Numbered from the stretch's first letter, positions 1-10,472 are shown. The stretch: 64,000 nucleotides of DNA from Azolla caroliniana (GCA_043228905.1 JBHGNT010000015.1:12772001-12836000), one strand, 5' to 3'. The notes: generated from the sequence alone by a model not told the origin. Program-made: numbers and translations.

Positions 1-337
1 GGGTAAGGACGAAACGGTCAGACCGGACGGGTTTCGGAGATTCGTCTCAGACCGCATCAGAGACTGCGAGAAGGTGCTACAAAGGTTGGAAGATGCGCGG
101 CTCACCTTCTCCGGGGAGAAGTCAGCTTTCGGACAGTTGGAAATCATGGTTGTCGGTCATTTGTGCGGGCCTTATGGCCGGAATCCGTCTCTGGGAAAGG
201 TCAAAGCCATTTCCACGATGAAAGAAGAATGCAAGTCGGTAACGGAAGTTCGGAGATTCTTGGGAGCTTGCACGTTCTACCACATTTGGATCCTGCATTA
301 CGTTGTCGTGCCTTTCGGCTCCAGATCGTTTGCGTGA
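1..337 (+). pseudogene. Ty3 reverse transcriptase C-terminal fragment (element H)
   Basis: The translation contains the RT thumb/connection pattern 'EDARLTFSGEKSAFG', then 'VVGHLCGPYGRNPSLGKV', then 'VTEVRRFLGACTFY'. This is the usual Ty3 series ending in the FLG motif before RNase H. The frame is lost after position 337, where the sequence switches to AT-rich non-coding DNA. The catalytic part of RT lies to the left of the window. It is a non-functional fragment. Confidence 0.8.
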
Positions 338-436
338 GTTGGGTGGGAACCACCGGGGTTTTGGACTAGGAGGAGGAAGAATTTGAGGCTAATCTAGTTA
401 TGAATATGAATAGATTATAAGAAAGAGATATAGAAA

Positions 437-638
437 CTTGTGAATCCCACAAGTATAATTGTTTTAGTTTATCTAAATCGTAGTAATAAATTGAAATAAT
501 TTAGAATAGATTAGAGTAGATTGAGAAAAGAGATCAAACCTTGTGAATCCCACAAGTATTACATTAATCAATATTTATGTAAGAATATGAATTTAGATTG
601 AAAGAGATAGATTATCTTAAACTTCGTGAATCCCACGA
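437..638. repeat. Three copies of a 17-nt hairpin, one with a compensated stem
   Basis: Copies lie at 437-453, 540-556 and 622-638. The first two read CTTGTGAATCCCACAAG, a stem TTGTG/CACAA around the loop AATCC. The third reads CTTCGTGAATCCCACGAG (stem TCGTG/CACGA). One pair has changed from T-A to C-G on both sides, so pairing is kept. Flanks such as 'GAATATGAAT..AGATT..GAAAGAGAT' also recur loosely between copies. Confidence 0.7.
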
Positions 639-781
639 GTATATTTTATTGATTGTTGGTGTTTTAGGAAATATATCCAATTTCCCAAATATTTTTCACA
701 CACCTATTACATTGTGCTCCCCATCCTTATGTAGTGATGGGAGAGACTAAGCATAGCTACATGCTTTTTTTCTAATATGTT

Positions 782-942
782 CATGCACACTAAATGTGCA
801 TGTGATGCTTTTTATTTTATTTTATTTTATTTCCTAAGTATAGGGCTCATGCACGCTAGATGTGCATGAGTTATTTTTAGTGTCTCGTGTTTTTTCTTTT
901 TCATATATTAAAGAAATACACGATTTACCTTTCAATAAAGGT
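782..942. repeat. Further inverted repeats: 782-802, 846-870, 885-923, 927-942
   Basis: At 782-802 the arms CATGCACA/TGTGCATG flank CTAAA. At 846-870 the arms CTCATGCAC/GTGCATGAG flank a 7-nt loop; the two share the core CATGCAC and look like diverged copies. At 885-923 TCGTGT(T)n..TTT pairs imperfectly with AAAGAAATACACGA. At 927-942 ACCTTT/AAAGGT flank CAAT. Such density suggests an RNA- or DNA-folding element, or a palindromic repeat family. Confidence 0.6.
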
Positions 943-1003
943 ATGCATAAATAAAGGTCTTATACATATTAAATCTATATTTAAAACACTTAAGATAATT
1001 TAA

Positions 1004-1058
1004 TGTAATGGTAAGGTTGGGGTTTGTCAACGTGGAGGTGTAGAGTTCGAATCACGCC
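1004..1058 (+). other. tRNA-like relic (pol III A- and B-box-like), possible SINE head
   Basis: 'TAATGTAATGGTAAGG' resembles a tRNA D-arm/A box, and 'GAGTTCGAATCAC' about 40 nt further resembles a T-arm/B box. The acceptor stem does not pair, so this is not a working tRNA. It may be a tRNA-derived SINE head or a chance match. No poly-A tail or target duplication was found. Confidence 0.35.
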
Positions 1059-1117
1059 CTGTGTAGTAGTGAGTATTTCCTTTCTTTTTACATTTATGTC
1101 TCTTTATCCGGCTCTTC

Positions 1118-1210
1118 CTTGCCGGTATGCCGTTTTCCTCCTTGCCGGTATGCCGTTTTTCCTCCTTGCCGGTATGCCGTTTTCCTCCTTGCCGGTATGC
1201 CGTTTTCTTC
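1118..1210 (+). repeat. 23-bp tandem repeat, four units
   Basis: Units at 1118-1140, 1141-1164, 1165-1187 and 1188-1210 share CTTGCCGGTATGCCGTTTTC. One unit has an extra T and the last has one change. The array lies immediately before the point where the Ty3 reading frame resumes. Confidence 0.85.
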
Positions 1211-1257
1211 CGGTTCTCACCGAGCACTCCATTCTCTATCCGGAGGGACAAAAATAT

Positions 1258-1890
1258 AATTTCCACATAGTGTGCAACCTACACTACGACAACGTCCATA
1301 TTGCGGAGCCACTCTACGGGTTGTTGAAGAAAGGACGCAAGTTCGAGTGGAGCAAGGAGCATGCGGAGTCGATCCGGAAAATGAAAGAAGCGCTTACCGC
1401 GGCACCGGCGCTCCAGAAAGCAGTCTATGATAAACACGTTCTGATTTATGTAACCATAGACACGAGTCCGACCGGGATCGGATGGGTGATCAACCAATAG
1501 GATGAGAACGGCGTAAGGTTTCCCCGTCCGGTTCGGTGCGAAAGTACTTAGCACGCGATAACAAGGGTACGCCCATGTTAAACTCGAACTTTGGGGTATC
1601 GTTTCGGCGGTCAAGGCCGACAAAGACCACCTGATCGGGATAGAGGTAATAATAGAGACGGACTATTTACCGATTCTCGGTATGGTTTCCGGATGCGCGA
1701 GCTAGACCTGGCAATGCTCAGGTGGATAGCGTACATTAAGTCCCTGAATCTAGAGATACGACACATTTCCGGGAAAGACAACGCCATGGCCGACATGCTT
1801 TCAAGAGAAAGGTTTGATGACAAAAACGGCACTCCGACGCTTAATGAGTTTGATGAGAGCAAGTACGATGGCTCCAGATCAGTGGATTCT
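1258..1890 (+). pseudogene. Ty3 RNase H fragments (element H)
   Basis: The frame to 1500 contains 'HIAEPLYGLLKKGRKFEW' and 'VTIDTSPTGIGWVINQ', the connection domain and the first part of Ty3 RNase H, where a catalytic Asp normally stands in a D-A-S-like context. After a frame change, 1675-1890 gives 'LDLAMLRWIAYIKSLN' and 'IRHISGKDNAMADMLSR', the usual C-terminal RNase H motif with N-x-x-A-D-x-L-S-R. The two parts are out of frame with each other, and the middle segment is degraded. Confidence 0.8.
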
Positions 1891-1999
1891 TGAGAACGAT
1901 GGCGACAGACGCGGCATGGACAAAGGAAGAGCCTAGCCGGATCCGGAAGAAAGCGTACTGATTCTTCCTACGAGATGGGAGCATATGGAAGCACCCGAA

Positions 2000-2780
2000 G
2001 AAGTGAGACGGCGTCCCGCTCCGGGTGGTGGCAAGGAAGGAGGAGCAGGAAGCATTGTTGATGGCGTACCACGAGAGTCCTTGGGCCGGACACCGGGGGA
2101 CATGGGCCACATTCGAGAAGCTGAAGGAGAAGTACTGGTGGCCGGGACTATACTGGGATGTGCATCGGTTTGTAACGACTTGCAAAACCTGTCAAATGCA
2201 TTCCATAGTCCGACATCGGGATGAGTTGCACCCGACTTACTCGCCGACTGTGCACTTCAAGTGGATGGTGGATCTGGTGACGATGCCGATGGGCGTAGGG
2301 CAGATGCGATACCTGGTGCTAGCATGAGAAGATCTGACGAACCAGTTGGAGGGCCGAGCATTACCGAACAAGACGACCGTGGCCGTGTGCCAGTTCCTAA
2401 TCGAGGAGGTGGTGTGTCGGTACGGGTGCGTAGGGAAGATCGTAGCAGACCGTGGAGAACTGGATGCACAAGAGGCCGAAGAGTTGTTTGAATGGTTAGG
2501 GGTTAAACTCTCGCTCACTACGGCGTACAATCTAGAGGCAAACGGGAAGGTGGAACGCGGACACGGGCCAATCGTAAAGGTATTGGTACGGGCCTGCGGA
2601 GGCCAAGTCGGGAATTGGCCGCGGCTCCTACCCTACGCATTGTGGGTAGACCGAATTACGCACAACTTGGTAACCGAGTTCATGCCGGCGGAGCTGATGT
2701 ACGGGCAAAAGCGGATCATGCCGATGGAGCGAACGATCTCCTCATGGGCCGCAGTGGACTGGAGAGATGAGATGAGCTAG
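2000..2780 (+). pseudogene. Ty3 integrase zinc finger and core (element H)
   Basis: Residues from 2025 give the HHCC finger: 'YHESPWAGHRGTWATFEKL', then 'KYWWPGLYWDV', then 'CKTCQMH'. The core follows in another frame with 'VADRGELD' in the place of the second Asp motif, and 'NGKVERGHGPIVKVL' in the place of the Glu motif. At least one frame change (about 2327-2346) separates finger and core. The gene is dead but the domain order is clear. Confidence 0.8.
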
Positions 2781-3205
2781 GAGGAGCGGTTAGCGGCGCG
2801 AATCCAACAGCTTGAGCGAAGACCGGAGGACGTGGAACGAGCAACGACGAAGCTGCGTGCAGCAAGGGCAAAGAACAAAGGACGATTCGACCGGAGTCAC
2901 CGACTACGACCAAGGAAAACCGAGGAAGGCGATTGGGTTTTGGTCTACGACAGCAACCTCGACAACTACACAAGGCAATGTGGAAGTTTACGAGGAGGTG
3001 GTTCGGGCCTTATGCGGTGACAAGCGCCAACGACAACGGCACCTACCACCTCGTGGAGCTCGACGGAACAAGAATAGTTGTGCCGGTGGCCGGGAAGAGG
3101 ATCAAGGCGTTCAAGAAGCGGCACGAGGACGAATCGGACCTAGAGGGCATGGGTGGCGACAATGATCGGTTCGAAGCGGGTGGCGAACCGGGGAGTGAAA
3201 GATAA
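2781..3205 (+). pseudogene. Ty3 integrase C-terminal region (element H)
   Basis: Overlapping frames give 'RAARAKNKGRFDRSHRLR', then after a shift 'FGPYAVTSANDNGTYHLVEL' and 'GTRIVVPVAGKRIKAFKKR'. This is the GPY/F module typical of Ty3 integrases. A stop at 3203-3205 ends the polyprotein about 70 nt before the LTR. No chromodomain is visible. Confidence 0.75.
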
Positions 3206-3278
3206 TTGCGGGCCAGTTTTCTCTAGCAGAAGTCTATTCTGGCGCATACCGGAGGATGCGCGGTTAGGTGGGGGCGGA

Positions 3279-3901
3279 TGTCATGGAGAAAACCGTCCCT
3301 AGGAGGAATCAGTGGATGGTGTGCGTGAACCGGCCCTTACACACGGGCACATGTTTTGATATATTTACATACATAGTTAAGTACAGGTCGACGATGTAAT
3401 TATCCTAGGTAGCACGAATTCATTAAGTAGGGAATCAAAGAGGATCTCTGTTCGAAAGGACAGAGAATAACAGTGATTTAACAGTCTATAAACAACTCTC
3501 TCTCCTTGTGCTATAAAAGGAGAGGAAAAGGGCCTGAGTAGGGATTGCGCGTTTTTTAGAGGACGAAGTGTTGTCGGACTGGGAACCGAGCTCTCTCCTC
3601 CACCATCGTTGTTGTCTTTGCAGGGATTTTGGGTTATGTTGGTTGCCTCTACTGCGTGAAAGCCTGCGTGCTTCCGGTAGAGGCTCCATTGCGTATTTCA
3701 GTGCGCGTGTTTGTCTATGTTGAGTCTGCCACCGGCTTGCCGGTTATAACATTGCAAGCTCTGTAATCTATACTATTATTGGAATTGATTCTTTCGTTTC
3801 TGTCTCTCTGTGTTTCTGCGAACCTCTCCACTCTCATCTCTCGCGCTCCTCGATTCAGGGCCCCCGCGATCCCGCCTTATTTCATACACGAGAACGTAAC
3901 A
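3279..3901 (+). repeat. 3' LTR of Ty3 element H
   Basis: It begins TGTCATGGAGAAAACC directly after the purine-rich tract GGTGGGGGCGGA and ends near GAGAACGTAACA. It contains a TATA box (TATAAAAGG, 3512-3520). No second copy is in the window, so the ends are set only by the TG..CA rule, the polypurine tract and the start of element J. Confidence 0.65.
3512..3520 (+). promoter_or_regulatory. TATA box of the H LTR
   Basis: TATAAAAGG lies about 235 bp into the LTR, in the expected place between U3 and R. Confidence 0.6.
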
Positions 3902-4548
3902 ACACGACAACGATATTTCCGTAAGCAATGGGACGACCATCAATGACTACTACAGAGACTGGGCAAGGGAGTTTTCTTAGGGATATTTGAAGAGGTTGGG
4001 CAAAATTCTTATCCATGAAGCAAGAATTAGCTCCAGAATCTAGGAGTGCTAAGACATGTACTGGAGGAATACTTTTAGTACTAATAGTTACTTGAGCTAG
4101 GAAGACATTCCTAACTTTCTTAGAGGGAATGGAACCACTAATGGACTGCACAAATCTAGGGTTGTCCAACCAAACGACTCCTATTTAGGCTGGACTTAGT
4201 CATTTAACTCTTCTTCTAACTGACTAAGGACTTCAAATTTGTTCGATAGACTTGGGCTATTAGTACTATTAGGACTATCAGACACTCCTACCGAAATAGG
4301 CTCAGGTTTAGTACAAGCAACTATTTGATTTACTTGTCTTCTTGGCCTATGTGCACAGTTTATTGCGATATGCCCTGGTCCTCCACAGTAAAGACATAAT
4401 CGATTTACTCGGCGTCGTTTCTTTTCTTCTTCCGACAATGGTCCACGACGACGTGTGATGTCAATTTCGATTGGTGTTGGAGTATTTGTCGGAGATGCAT
4501 TGACTCCCTTGCAAATGATGTTTCTACGACCGAGGCGTATGTGGGCTC
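3902..4548 (-). pseudogene. Minus-strand Ty3 element J: gag zinc knuckle and protease
   Basis: Read on the minus strand, 4548 down to about 4197 gives a gag C-terminus with a CCHC knuckle 'CLYCGGPGHIAINC' (C-x2-C-x4-H-x4-C) preceded by a basic stretch. From 4169 to 3902 a different frame gives a retroviral-type aspartic protease with 'LALLDSGANSCFMD'. Two stops and a frame change separate the two. The protease is cut at 3902 by the LTR of H. The gag N-terminal part lies on the other side of copia A, at 9869-10203. Confidence 0.75.
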
Positions 4549-4950
4549 TGTTATAAAGGCGCTTCGGCTCTTCTGTGTGCACAACAGATCGTGATGTGCT
4601 GGATCGTTCAATGCTCAAGACAGAAAAGAAGGGGGAAAGCGACTTACCTCTACACAATCCAAAAAGCTTCTACTTCATTACACGCAGAGCTCAACTTGCT
4701 CTCATCAGTGTTTCTATTTTATGTTCTTTCTTCTTTCTTACAACTACACTCTCTCTTACTACTTTCTACTTTTTACCTAAGTATATAAGTGACTTATATA
4801 TGCAGCTAATTAGTTGTCAGTAGCTAAATAGTTGTGCATAGCTAAATAGTTGTTTCACCTTTATGTCCACTAGTAGCTAATTAGCTAATAACTACTATAA
4901 CTTATTTCTCAATAAGCATCACATGCCTTTGTTGAGCTTGTTTCTCAACA
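4549..4950 (-). repeat. 3' LTR of copia A
   Basis: Pairs with 9449-9868. It is 18 bp shorter because the other copy carries an extra AGTTAGCTGTCAGTAGCT-like unit. Many single changes separate the copies, so the element is not recent. On the minus strand it starts TGTTGAGAAACAAGC and holds TATATAAGT and several TAGCTAATTAGCTA palindromes. Confidence 0.92.
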
Positions 4951-4968
4951 CTCCCCCTCAAGCTCAAC

Positions 4969-6699
4969 TTATCCTTTCTTGGGATCATCTTCAATCATCT
5001 TTTCTTCATGTTTTTCAGCTACCATGCCAATGGTTATAACTCCCATCATGTCTCTAAACTGTGTATGTTTTTCCATGCTCAGTCCCTTCGTAAGAATATC
5101 AACAACTTGCTGATTTGTACTTACATATAGTAGATCCACTTCTCCATCAATCACTTTTTCTCTAACAAAGTGATAATGCACTTCAATGTGCTTTGTTCTT
5201 GCATGGAACACTAGGTTTTTTGCGAGCTAAATGCTGCTCATATTGTCACACCAAATTGTGACAGCACCATCTATATATTCTCCCAAATCAGAAAGCAATC
5301 TTCTGATCCATACCTCTTCACAGGTGGCTATTGCAGCTCCTCTATATTCAGCTTCAGTACTTGATAGTGCAACAGTAGCTTGTTTCTTGCTACTCCATGA
5401 AATAGCTGCACTTCCCAATGTAAACATATATCCACTTGTGAATCTTCTGTCAGTTTGGCTTCCAGCCCAATCAGCGTCTATATATCCTTCCAGTTTTATG
5501 TCAAAATCAGCCTTGTAAAATAGTCCATAATTTTGAGTAGCTTTTACATACCTCAAAATTCTTCTTATGCAGTCCAAATGTGGCTTTGTTGGCTGTTGCA
5601 TAAACTGGCTGACTAATCCAATAGCATAACTCAAATCAGGTCTTGTTATGGTCAAATATATGAGGTTGCCCACCATAGACCTGTACATGTTTACATCTTC
5701 TATTTTGGCTCCCAAATCAACCCTCAATTTGCAGTTCTTATCTAGTGGCACACCAATAGGTTTGCATCCAAGCATACCATACTTCTTCAACATAGTTGTT
5801 GCATACTATTTTTGTAACATATATATACCACTTTTAGATCTTATCATCTCAATGCCAAGAAAGTATCTCAACTCTCCCAAATCTTTCATATGAAATTGCA
5901 TCTCCAAAAAAATTTTCAGCTTTCTTATTTCATCCATGGAATCACCTCCAATGATTAAGTCGTCAACATAAACAAGATAACAACAATGCAATCATTCATC
6001 TTCTTTAAATACAATGATGGATCAACCTTTGACATTTTGAAAGCAATTTTTTAAGAGATTCTAAAAGTTCTTTATGCCATGCTCTCGGTGCTTGTTTGAG
6101 TCCATAGAGAGCCTTTTTCAGCCTACATACATATTCAGGATGCATCTTATCTTCAAAACCTGGTGGTTGACACATATACACTTCTTCTTCTAAGTTACCA
6201 TGTAAAAACGCATTTTTTACATCCATATGGTGTAGAACCCACTTTTGGCTGCACTCACAACAATTAGTGTTCTCAATGTTGTTATCTTTGCAACCGGTGC
6301 AAATCTTTCATCATAATCAATTCCTTGCATCTGGGCATATCCCTTTGCAACAAGTCTTGCTTTATGTCTACTAACATTCCCATTGGAATCATGCTTTGTT
6401 TTGTAGACCCATTTGCAACCTACAACATTTTTTCCTTTCGGTAACTTTACCAAATCCCATATTCTGTTTTTAGCCAATGCATCTATTTCTTCTTGCATTG
6501 CATTCACCCATTTCTTATCAGATTTTGCTTCATCAAAACTACTTGGATCATGGATTTGTACCACTTTAGACATGTATGCATAATGCATAGCCATATATGT
6601 GTCATAACCAAATCTTTCAACAGTCTTTTTCTCTCTATCTGATCTTCTTAGTTTCTGATTTGCATCCTTCATTGCTTTTTCCATAGCAGGGATCTTCAA
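4969..6699 (-). pseudogene. Copia A reverse transcriptase and RNase H
   Basis: On the minus strand, 6699-6217 gives the RT start ('WVNAMQEEIDALAKN', 'GCKWVYKTKHDSNGN', 'RHKARLVAKGYAQ'). 6226-6005 gives '[18 protein letters not shown]' and '[16 protein letters not shown]'. 5991-5806 holds the intact catalytic box 'YVDDLIIGG'. 5793-5227 continues through 'YRSMVGNLIYLTITRPDL' to RNase H ('GYIDADWAGS', 'SSTEAEYRGAA', 'WCDNMSSI'). 5211-4969 is the RNase H end ('HARTKHIEVHYHFVREK', 'DILTKGL'). Several frame changes separate these parts. Confidence 0.88.
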
Positions 6700-6962
6700 G
6701 GCTCATATACCAAGCTCATCATCCAATGATGTATCTGAATCTACATCTTCCATGTTTCTAGACCCATCATCAAGCATTTCATATTCCGGCATTTTCTGTT
6801 TTCCCTTTTTATCATCATATTTTTTTATGTCCTGCATGTTTTCCACTCCATGCATTTGAATCAAATTTACTACCTGAGCTTCCAGATGGTCCAGTACATT
6901 CTATTGATGTTGAACTTTGCTGTCCAACATTGCTTCCATTTCCATGGCAATCTCTTCCATTT

Positions 6963-8363
6963 TCAAATGTTTCTGTCTTCATTTTCATTGTCTTCATCAG
7001 TTTCTACATTTTGTTTTGGGTTGTACCAGCTACCCAACTCATCAAATATTACATCCCGACTTACCACAATCTTTGTTGTCAAAGGGTTATAGCAACTATA
7101 CCCTTTTTGCTCCTCTGAATATCCAACAAGAACACATTTTTCAGTTTTTAGATCAAGCTTACTCCTTACTTCAGCAAGTACATGAACATAGGCAAGGCAT
7201 CCAAACACTTTTAAGTGTCCTAAGCTAGGTTTCCTTCCATAGAAATATTCTTCAGGAGTTACTTCATGTACTCTACATGTTATACATCTATTTAAGATAT
7301 AGTTTGATGTGTTTACAGCTTCTGCCCAATAATACAATGGCATATTTTTTTCTGTCATCATGGCTCTTGCTATGTTCACCAGAGTTCTACTTTTTCTCTC
7401 AGCAACTCCATTTTGTTGTGGAGTATATCTACATGTGAACTATCTCCTTATCCCTTGATTGCATAGAAAATCAGAAAATTCATTTGAGAAGTATTCTCCT
7501 CCATCAGATCTTAGGCATTTTATTCTAGTTCCAGCCTGCTTTTTCACCATACATTTAAACTTACGAAAGCAATCAAATACTTCACTTTTCTCTTTCATGA
7601 AGTAAACCCGTGTTTTCCTTGAGCAATCATCAATAAATGTTACATAAAACCTACATCCACTAATTGATGCTTTTTTTTTTTGTCCCCATACATCTGTATG
7701 TACCAAATCCAACAAATTTTTCCTTACATGTCTTTCATGAGGGTAAGGTAACTTGTTTTGCTTTCCATATTGACATGCTTCACATATTCTTCCCATCTCA
7801 CAATCTTTGAACTTAGGCAGTCCAACCACTGCATTTTTCCTCGACATATTTTTCAAAGTTTGCATGCTTATGTGTCCAATTCTTTTATGCCACATTTCCA
7901 CATCTGAGATTACACTCATTCCTTCTACAAACATGGTTGTAATCTTCCAAGGCATATCCAGATCCAAAATAAACATTCTTCCTTGCCATTTTCCTTTTGC
8001 AATGAACTTTCCATTTTTCTCTATGAAGCATCCACTTTGCTTAAACTTCACTTGCATTCCTTGCTCCACTATCAGTCCAACAGAAATCAGATTTTTTACA
8101 AGGTTTGGCACATGCATAACATTCAACATATACTTTGTTTTTCCTTTTTCTTCCCACAATGGGATATCTCCAACATGCTCTATTTGGTGAGTAGTATTAT
8201 CACCTATCTGTACATAACCAAGAATCTCTGGTTCTCTTTGACTTTCAAACCAGTTTGCATGTCCTGTCTTATGATTAGATGCCCTAGAATCTACATACCA
8301 CATAAACTCTTCATTGCATCTCTGTGAACATTCAGCCATTGCTGTTGTTTCATGTTGCACCAC
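6963..8363 (-). pseudogene. Copia A protease and integrase
   Basis: Both parts are in one frame with gag. Protease: 'FMWYVDSRASNHKTGH'. The family motif is D-S-G-A; here the Gly is Arg, which would be expected to disable the enzyme. The GAG-pre-integrase domain ('MWHKRIGHISMQTLKNM', 'CEACQYGKQNKLPYP') carries the HHCC finger. The integrase core follows with 'DLVHTDVWG', 'LRSDGGEYFSNEF' and, after a stop near 7438, 'PQQNGVAERKSRTLV'. The stop is TAG in a context where CAG is expected. The C-terminal part ('HLKVFGCLAYVHVL', 'CVLVGYSEEQKGYSC') ends at 6963. Confidence 0.88.
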
Positions 8364-8411
8364 AAATACACCATCTTTATCACAGTCTTCACTAGTTGAG
8401 GCATAATTATT

Positions 8412-9323
8412 TTACTGTCTCTTCCCTCTTTTTTCATCATTTTGCTTTTTATAGCACTCAGCCTGTATATGGCCTGGTTTTCCACAATACCAACAACTAT
8501 CATCATTCAAATAAGTTTGCTTACCTCTTCCTCGATTGCTCCCCCTGCCTCTGATGTTGTTTCTTCCACTTACAGCCTGTTGTCCTCTTCCTTGATGATT
8601 ATTGTTGTTGGTTCTTGATGAACCAAATCTTCCATGGCCTCTTCCTCGGCCTTTTTCAGCACTATTGTAGAGGGTTTGCCCCTCAGTCTCAGAGTTTCCT
8701 TTGTTTACATCATCCATCTGATTTCTTTCTTCCACTACAAGCATTGAAACCAAATCTGGAAAGCTTGGGATGCTATCCCTTGTGAGAATAGATGTTTTGA
8801 AGCTTTTATATTGAGGTCCTAAGCCTCTTAAGCATATTTCCACCTTATCATCATCTTCTACCTTCACATTGATAGAAGCAAGTGATTCACATATGCTCTT
8901 TATTTTTAGAGCATACTCATTCACTAACATCTTACCTTTTTCCAAGGTATTTAGCTCAGTCTTCAACTGAAGCTTTCTAGCCTTTGTGTTCACTGCAAAC
9001 AGTTTTACCAAACTGTCCCAAGCTTCTTTTGGAAGTATAAGATCATGTATGTGTCCGAGCATCGAATCCGAGATGCTAAGTGAGAGCCAATGCAATACCT
9101 TTCTTGCCCCTTGATTCCATTCCTTAAATGCTTTAAACTATGCAACAGTTGCATTTTCTTCTGGGATCTCTGGAGCCTCTTCTAGGTCTCCTTCAATGTA
9201 ATCCCAATATCCTTTTCCCATTAGGAAATTTGTCATTCTAAATTTCCACGCTGGGAAATTGTTTTTATCTAACTTTTCTGTGACTATTTGGCTTCCATTC
9301 TTAGCAGTCATTCTCTCTTTCAA
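8412..9323 (-). pseudogene. Copia A gag
   Basis: The reading frame starts at 9323 (minus) with 'MKERMTAKNGSQIVTEKLD' and 'WKFRMTNFLMGKGYWDYI', the N-terminus typical of copia gag (UBN2-type). After one stop (9138) it continues with 'KLFAVNTKARKLQLKTELN' and a Gly/Arg-rich stretch to a CCHC knuckle 'CWYCGKPGHIQAEC'. The stops at 9138 and 8412 are TAG and TAA where CAG/CAA fit. The start Met lies about 110 nt after the primer binding site. Confidence 0.88.
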
Positions 9324-9436
9324 TTAGGGCTTTTGTTATGATTAACTTCACAAACAACTCTCTGATTCAGACTAGCAAACAGAGAAACAACCTTTCTCAG
9401 ATCTGTATTGTTCTAATCTTCTTTATGAGCAACTCT

Positions 9437-9448
9437 GCTCTGATACCA
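9437..9448 (-). other. Primer binding site of copia A (initiator tRNA-Met type)
   Basis: The minus strand reads TGGTATCAGAGC directly next to the LTR end. This is the usual plant copia site complementary to the 3' end of initiator tRNA-Met. Confidence 0.9.
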
Positions 9449-9868
9449 TGTTACGAAGGCGCTACGGCTCTTCTGTCTGCACAACGGATCATGATGTGCT
9501 AGATCGTTCAATCCTCAAGATAGAAAGGAAGGGGGAAGGAGACTTACCTCTGCACAATCCAAAAAGCTTCTACTTCATTACACACAGAACTCAACTCACT
9601 CTCATCAGTTTTTCTGTTTTTTGTTCTTTCTTCTTTCTTACAACTACACTCTCTCTTACTACTTTCTACTTTTTACCTAAGTACATAAGTGACTTATATA
9701 TGCAGCTAATTAGCTGCCAGTAGCTAGTTAGCTGTCAGTAGCTAAATAGTTGTGCATAGCTAAATAGTTGTTTCACCTTTATGTCCACTAGTAGCTAATT
9801 AGCTAATAGCTACTATAACTTATTTCTCAATAAGCATCACATACCTTTGTTGAGCTTGTTTCTCAATA
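9449..9868 (-). repeat. 5' LTR of copia A
   Basis: Partner of 4549-4950. The outer end reads ..CTCAATA where the other copy has ..CTCAACA, so the terminal dinucleotide has mutated. Confidence 0.92.
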
Positions 9869-10203
9869 GGCTTTGACCTGGTCCTAGGAATTTGTAACTG
9901 GCGTTTCGAATGATGTTCGAAAAGCTGGTTATCGCATCGTGCCGCTCGACTGATTGCCTTTGCGAGAAATTTTGGTTCTTTGGAGAAAGTTAGGAGTAAG
10001 TCTTTCACATCATTTCGTAGGTCGTATCGAAATTGCTCCATCAATGCTTAATCATCCTAGGGGATATTGGAAGCAAGTAAATGGAAATCTGCAGCGTAAG
10101 CAGAGATTGGACGATCACCTCGACGTAATCGTCGGATTTTATTGATTGTCATCCTTTTGGTATCAGTATCTCCAAAACGGGCTTTAAACTCGCTTTGTGA
10201 GAA
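9869..10203 (-). pseudogene. Minus-strand Ty3 element J: gag middle part
   Basis: Read on the minus strand, this gives 'FGDTDTKRMTINKIRRLRRG' and 'ISAYAADFHLLASNIP', then two stops, then 'LMEQFRYDLRNDVKDLLLTF' and 'EPKFLAKAISRAARCDNQLF'. This is the capsid-like gag of a Ty3 element, continuous with the knuckle at 3902-4548 once copia A is removed. The reading is lost at the GA microsatellite starting at about 10209. Confidence 0.7.
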
Positions 10204-10207
10204 CCAC

Positions 10208-10208
<1 letters not shown>

Positions 10209-10247
<39 letters not shown>
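10209..10247. repeat. (GA)n microsatellite
   Basis: About 19 GA units mark the boundary between gag of element J and unrelated AT-rich sequence to the right. Nearby 'CCTCTTTTTATAGTATGC' (10357-10374) reads TATAAAAAGAGG on the minus strand and could be the TATA of a degraded minus-strand LTR spanning roughly 10250-10440. Confidence 0.75.
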
Positions 10248-10250
<3 letters not shown>

Positions 10251-10472
10251 TGATGACAACAAGAAGTATATTATATTATAAGAAGAAAGATACAAGAACA
10301 ACTAGGAGGCTTAAGATTGGCATTGAACTGAATTAGTTCTCAATAATACCATGCGCCTCTTTTTATAGTATGCTTAGGAGTACTCCTGATATTTCTAGAA
10401 CGTTCCAGAGAAATCTAGAATATGCATGGATTTCCTAAATTAAATAAAAAGGAAATAATGTTCTTCATATTA

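Larger units (their letters stand above)
345..1257. other. Hairpin-rich, AT-rich non-coding insert within element H
   Basis: This stretch separates the RT and RNase H fragments of H and has no credible coding sequence. It is much richer in A+T than the flanking Ty3 sequence. It holds a series of short perfect or near-perfect inverted repeats (437-638, 782-802, 846-870, 885-923, 927-942), a tRNA-like A/B box pair near 1004-1058 and a 23-bp tandem repeat (1118-1210). Its exact ends are unclear and no target duplication was recognised. It may be one inserted element or several. Confidence 0.55.
1..3901 (+). mobile_element. Ty3-type LTR retrotransposon H, 3' part, decayed
   Basis: The right-hand part of a Ty3 element, cut by the window start. 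In order it shows the end of reverse transcriptase, RNase H, the integrase zinc finger, the integrase core, the integrase C-terminus and a 3' LTR. The order RT-RH-IN is that of Ty3, not copia. The coding part is broken by stops and frame changes and by about 0.9 kb of foreign non-coding DNA inside the RT/RNase H join (345-1257). The 3' LTR abuts the protease region of minus-strand Ty3 element J at 3902, so H probably inserted into J. The left LTR and target duplication lie outside the window. Confidence 0.85.
4549..9868 (-). mobile_element. Copia retrotransposon A, near full length, minus strand
   Basis: Two LTRs (4549-4950 and 9449-9868) flank gag, protease, integrase, RT and RNase H in copia order on the minus strand. 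The primer binding site TGGTATCAGAGC (minus, 9437-9448) touches the 5' LTR, and a polypurine tract GAGGGGGAG (minus, near 4951-4960) touches the 3' LTR. The 5-bp flanks are GGCTC (4544-4548) and GGCTT (9869-9873), a target duplication with one change. The insertion splits the gag of Ty3 element J. Coding is interrupted by a few stops and frameshifts, and the protease motif is altered. Confidence 0.93.
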
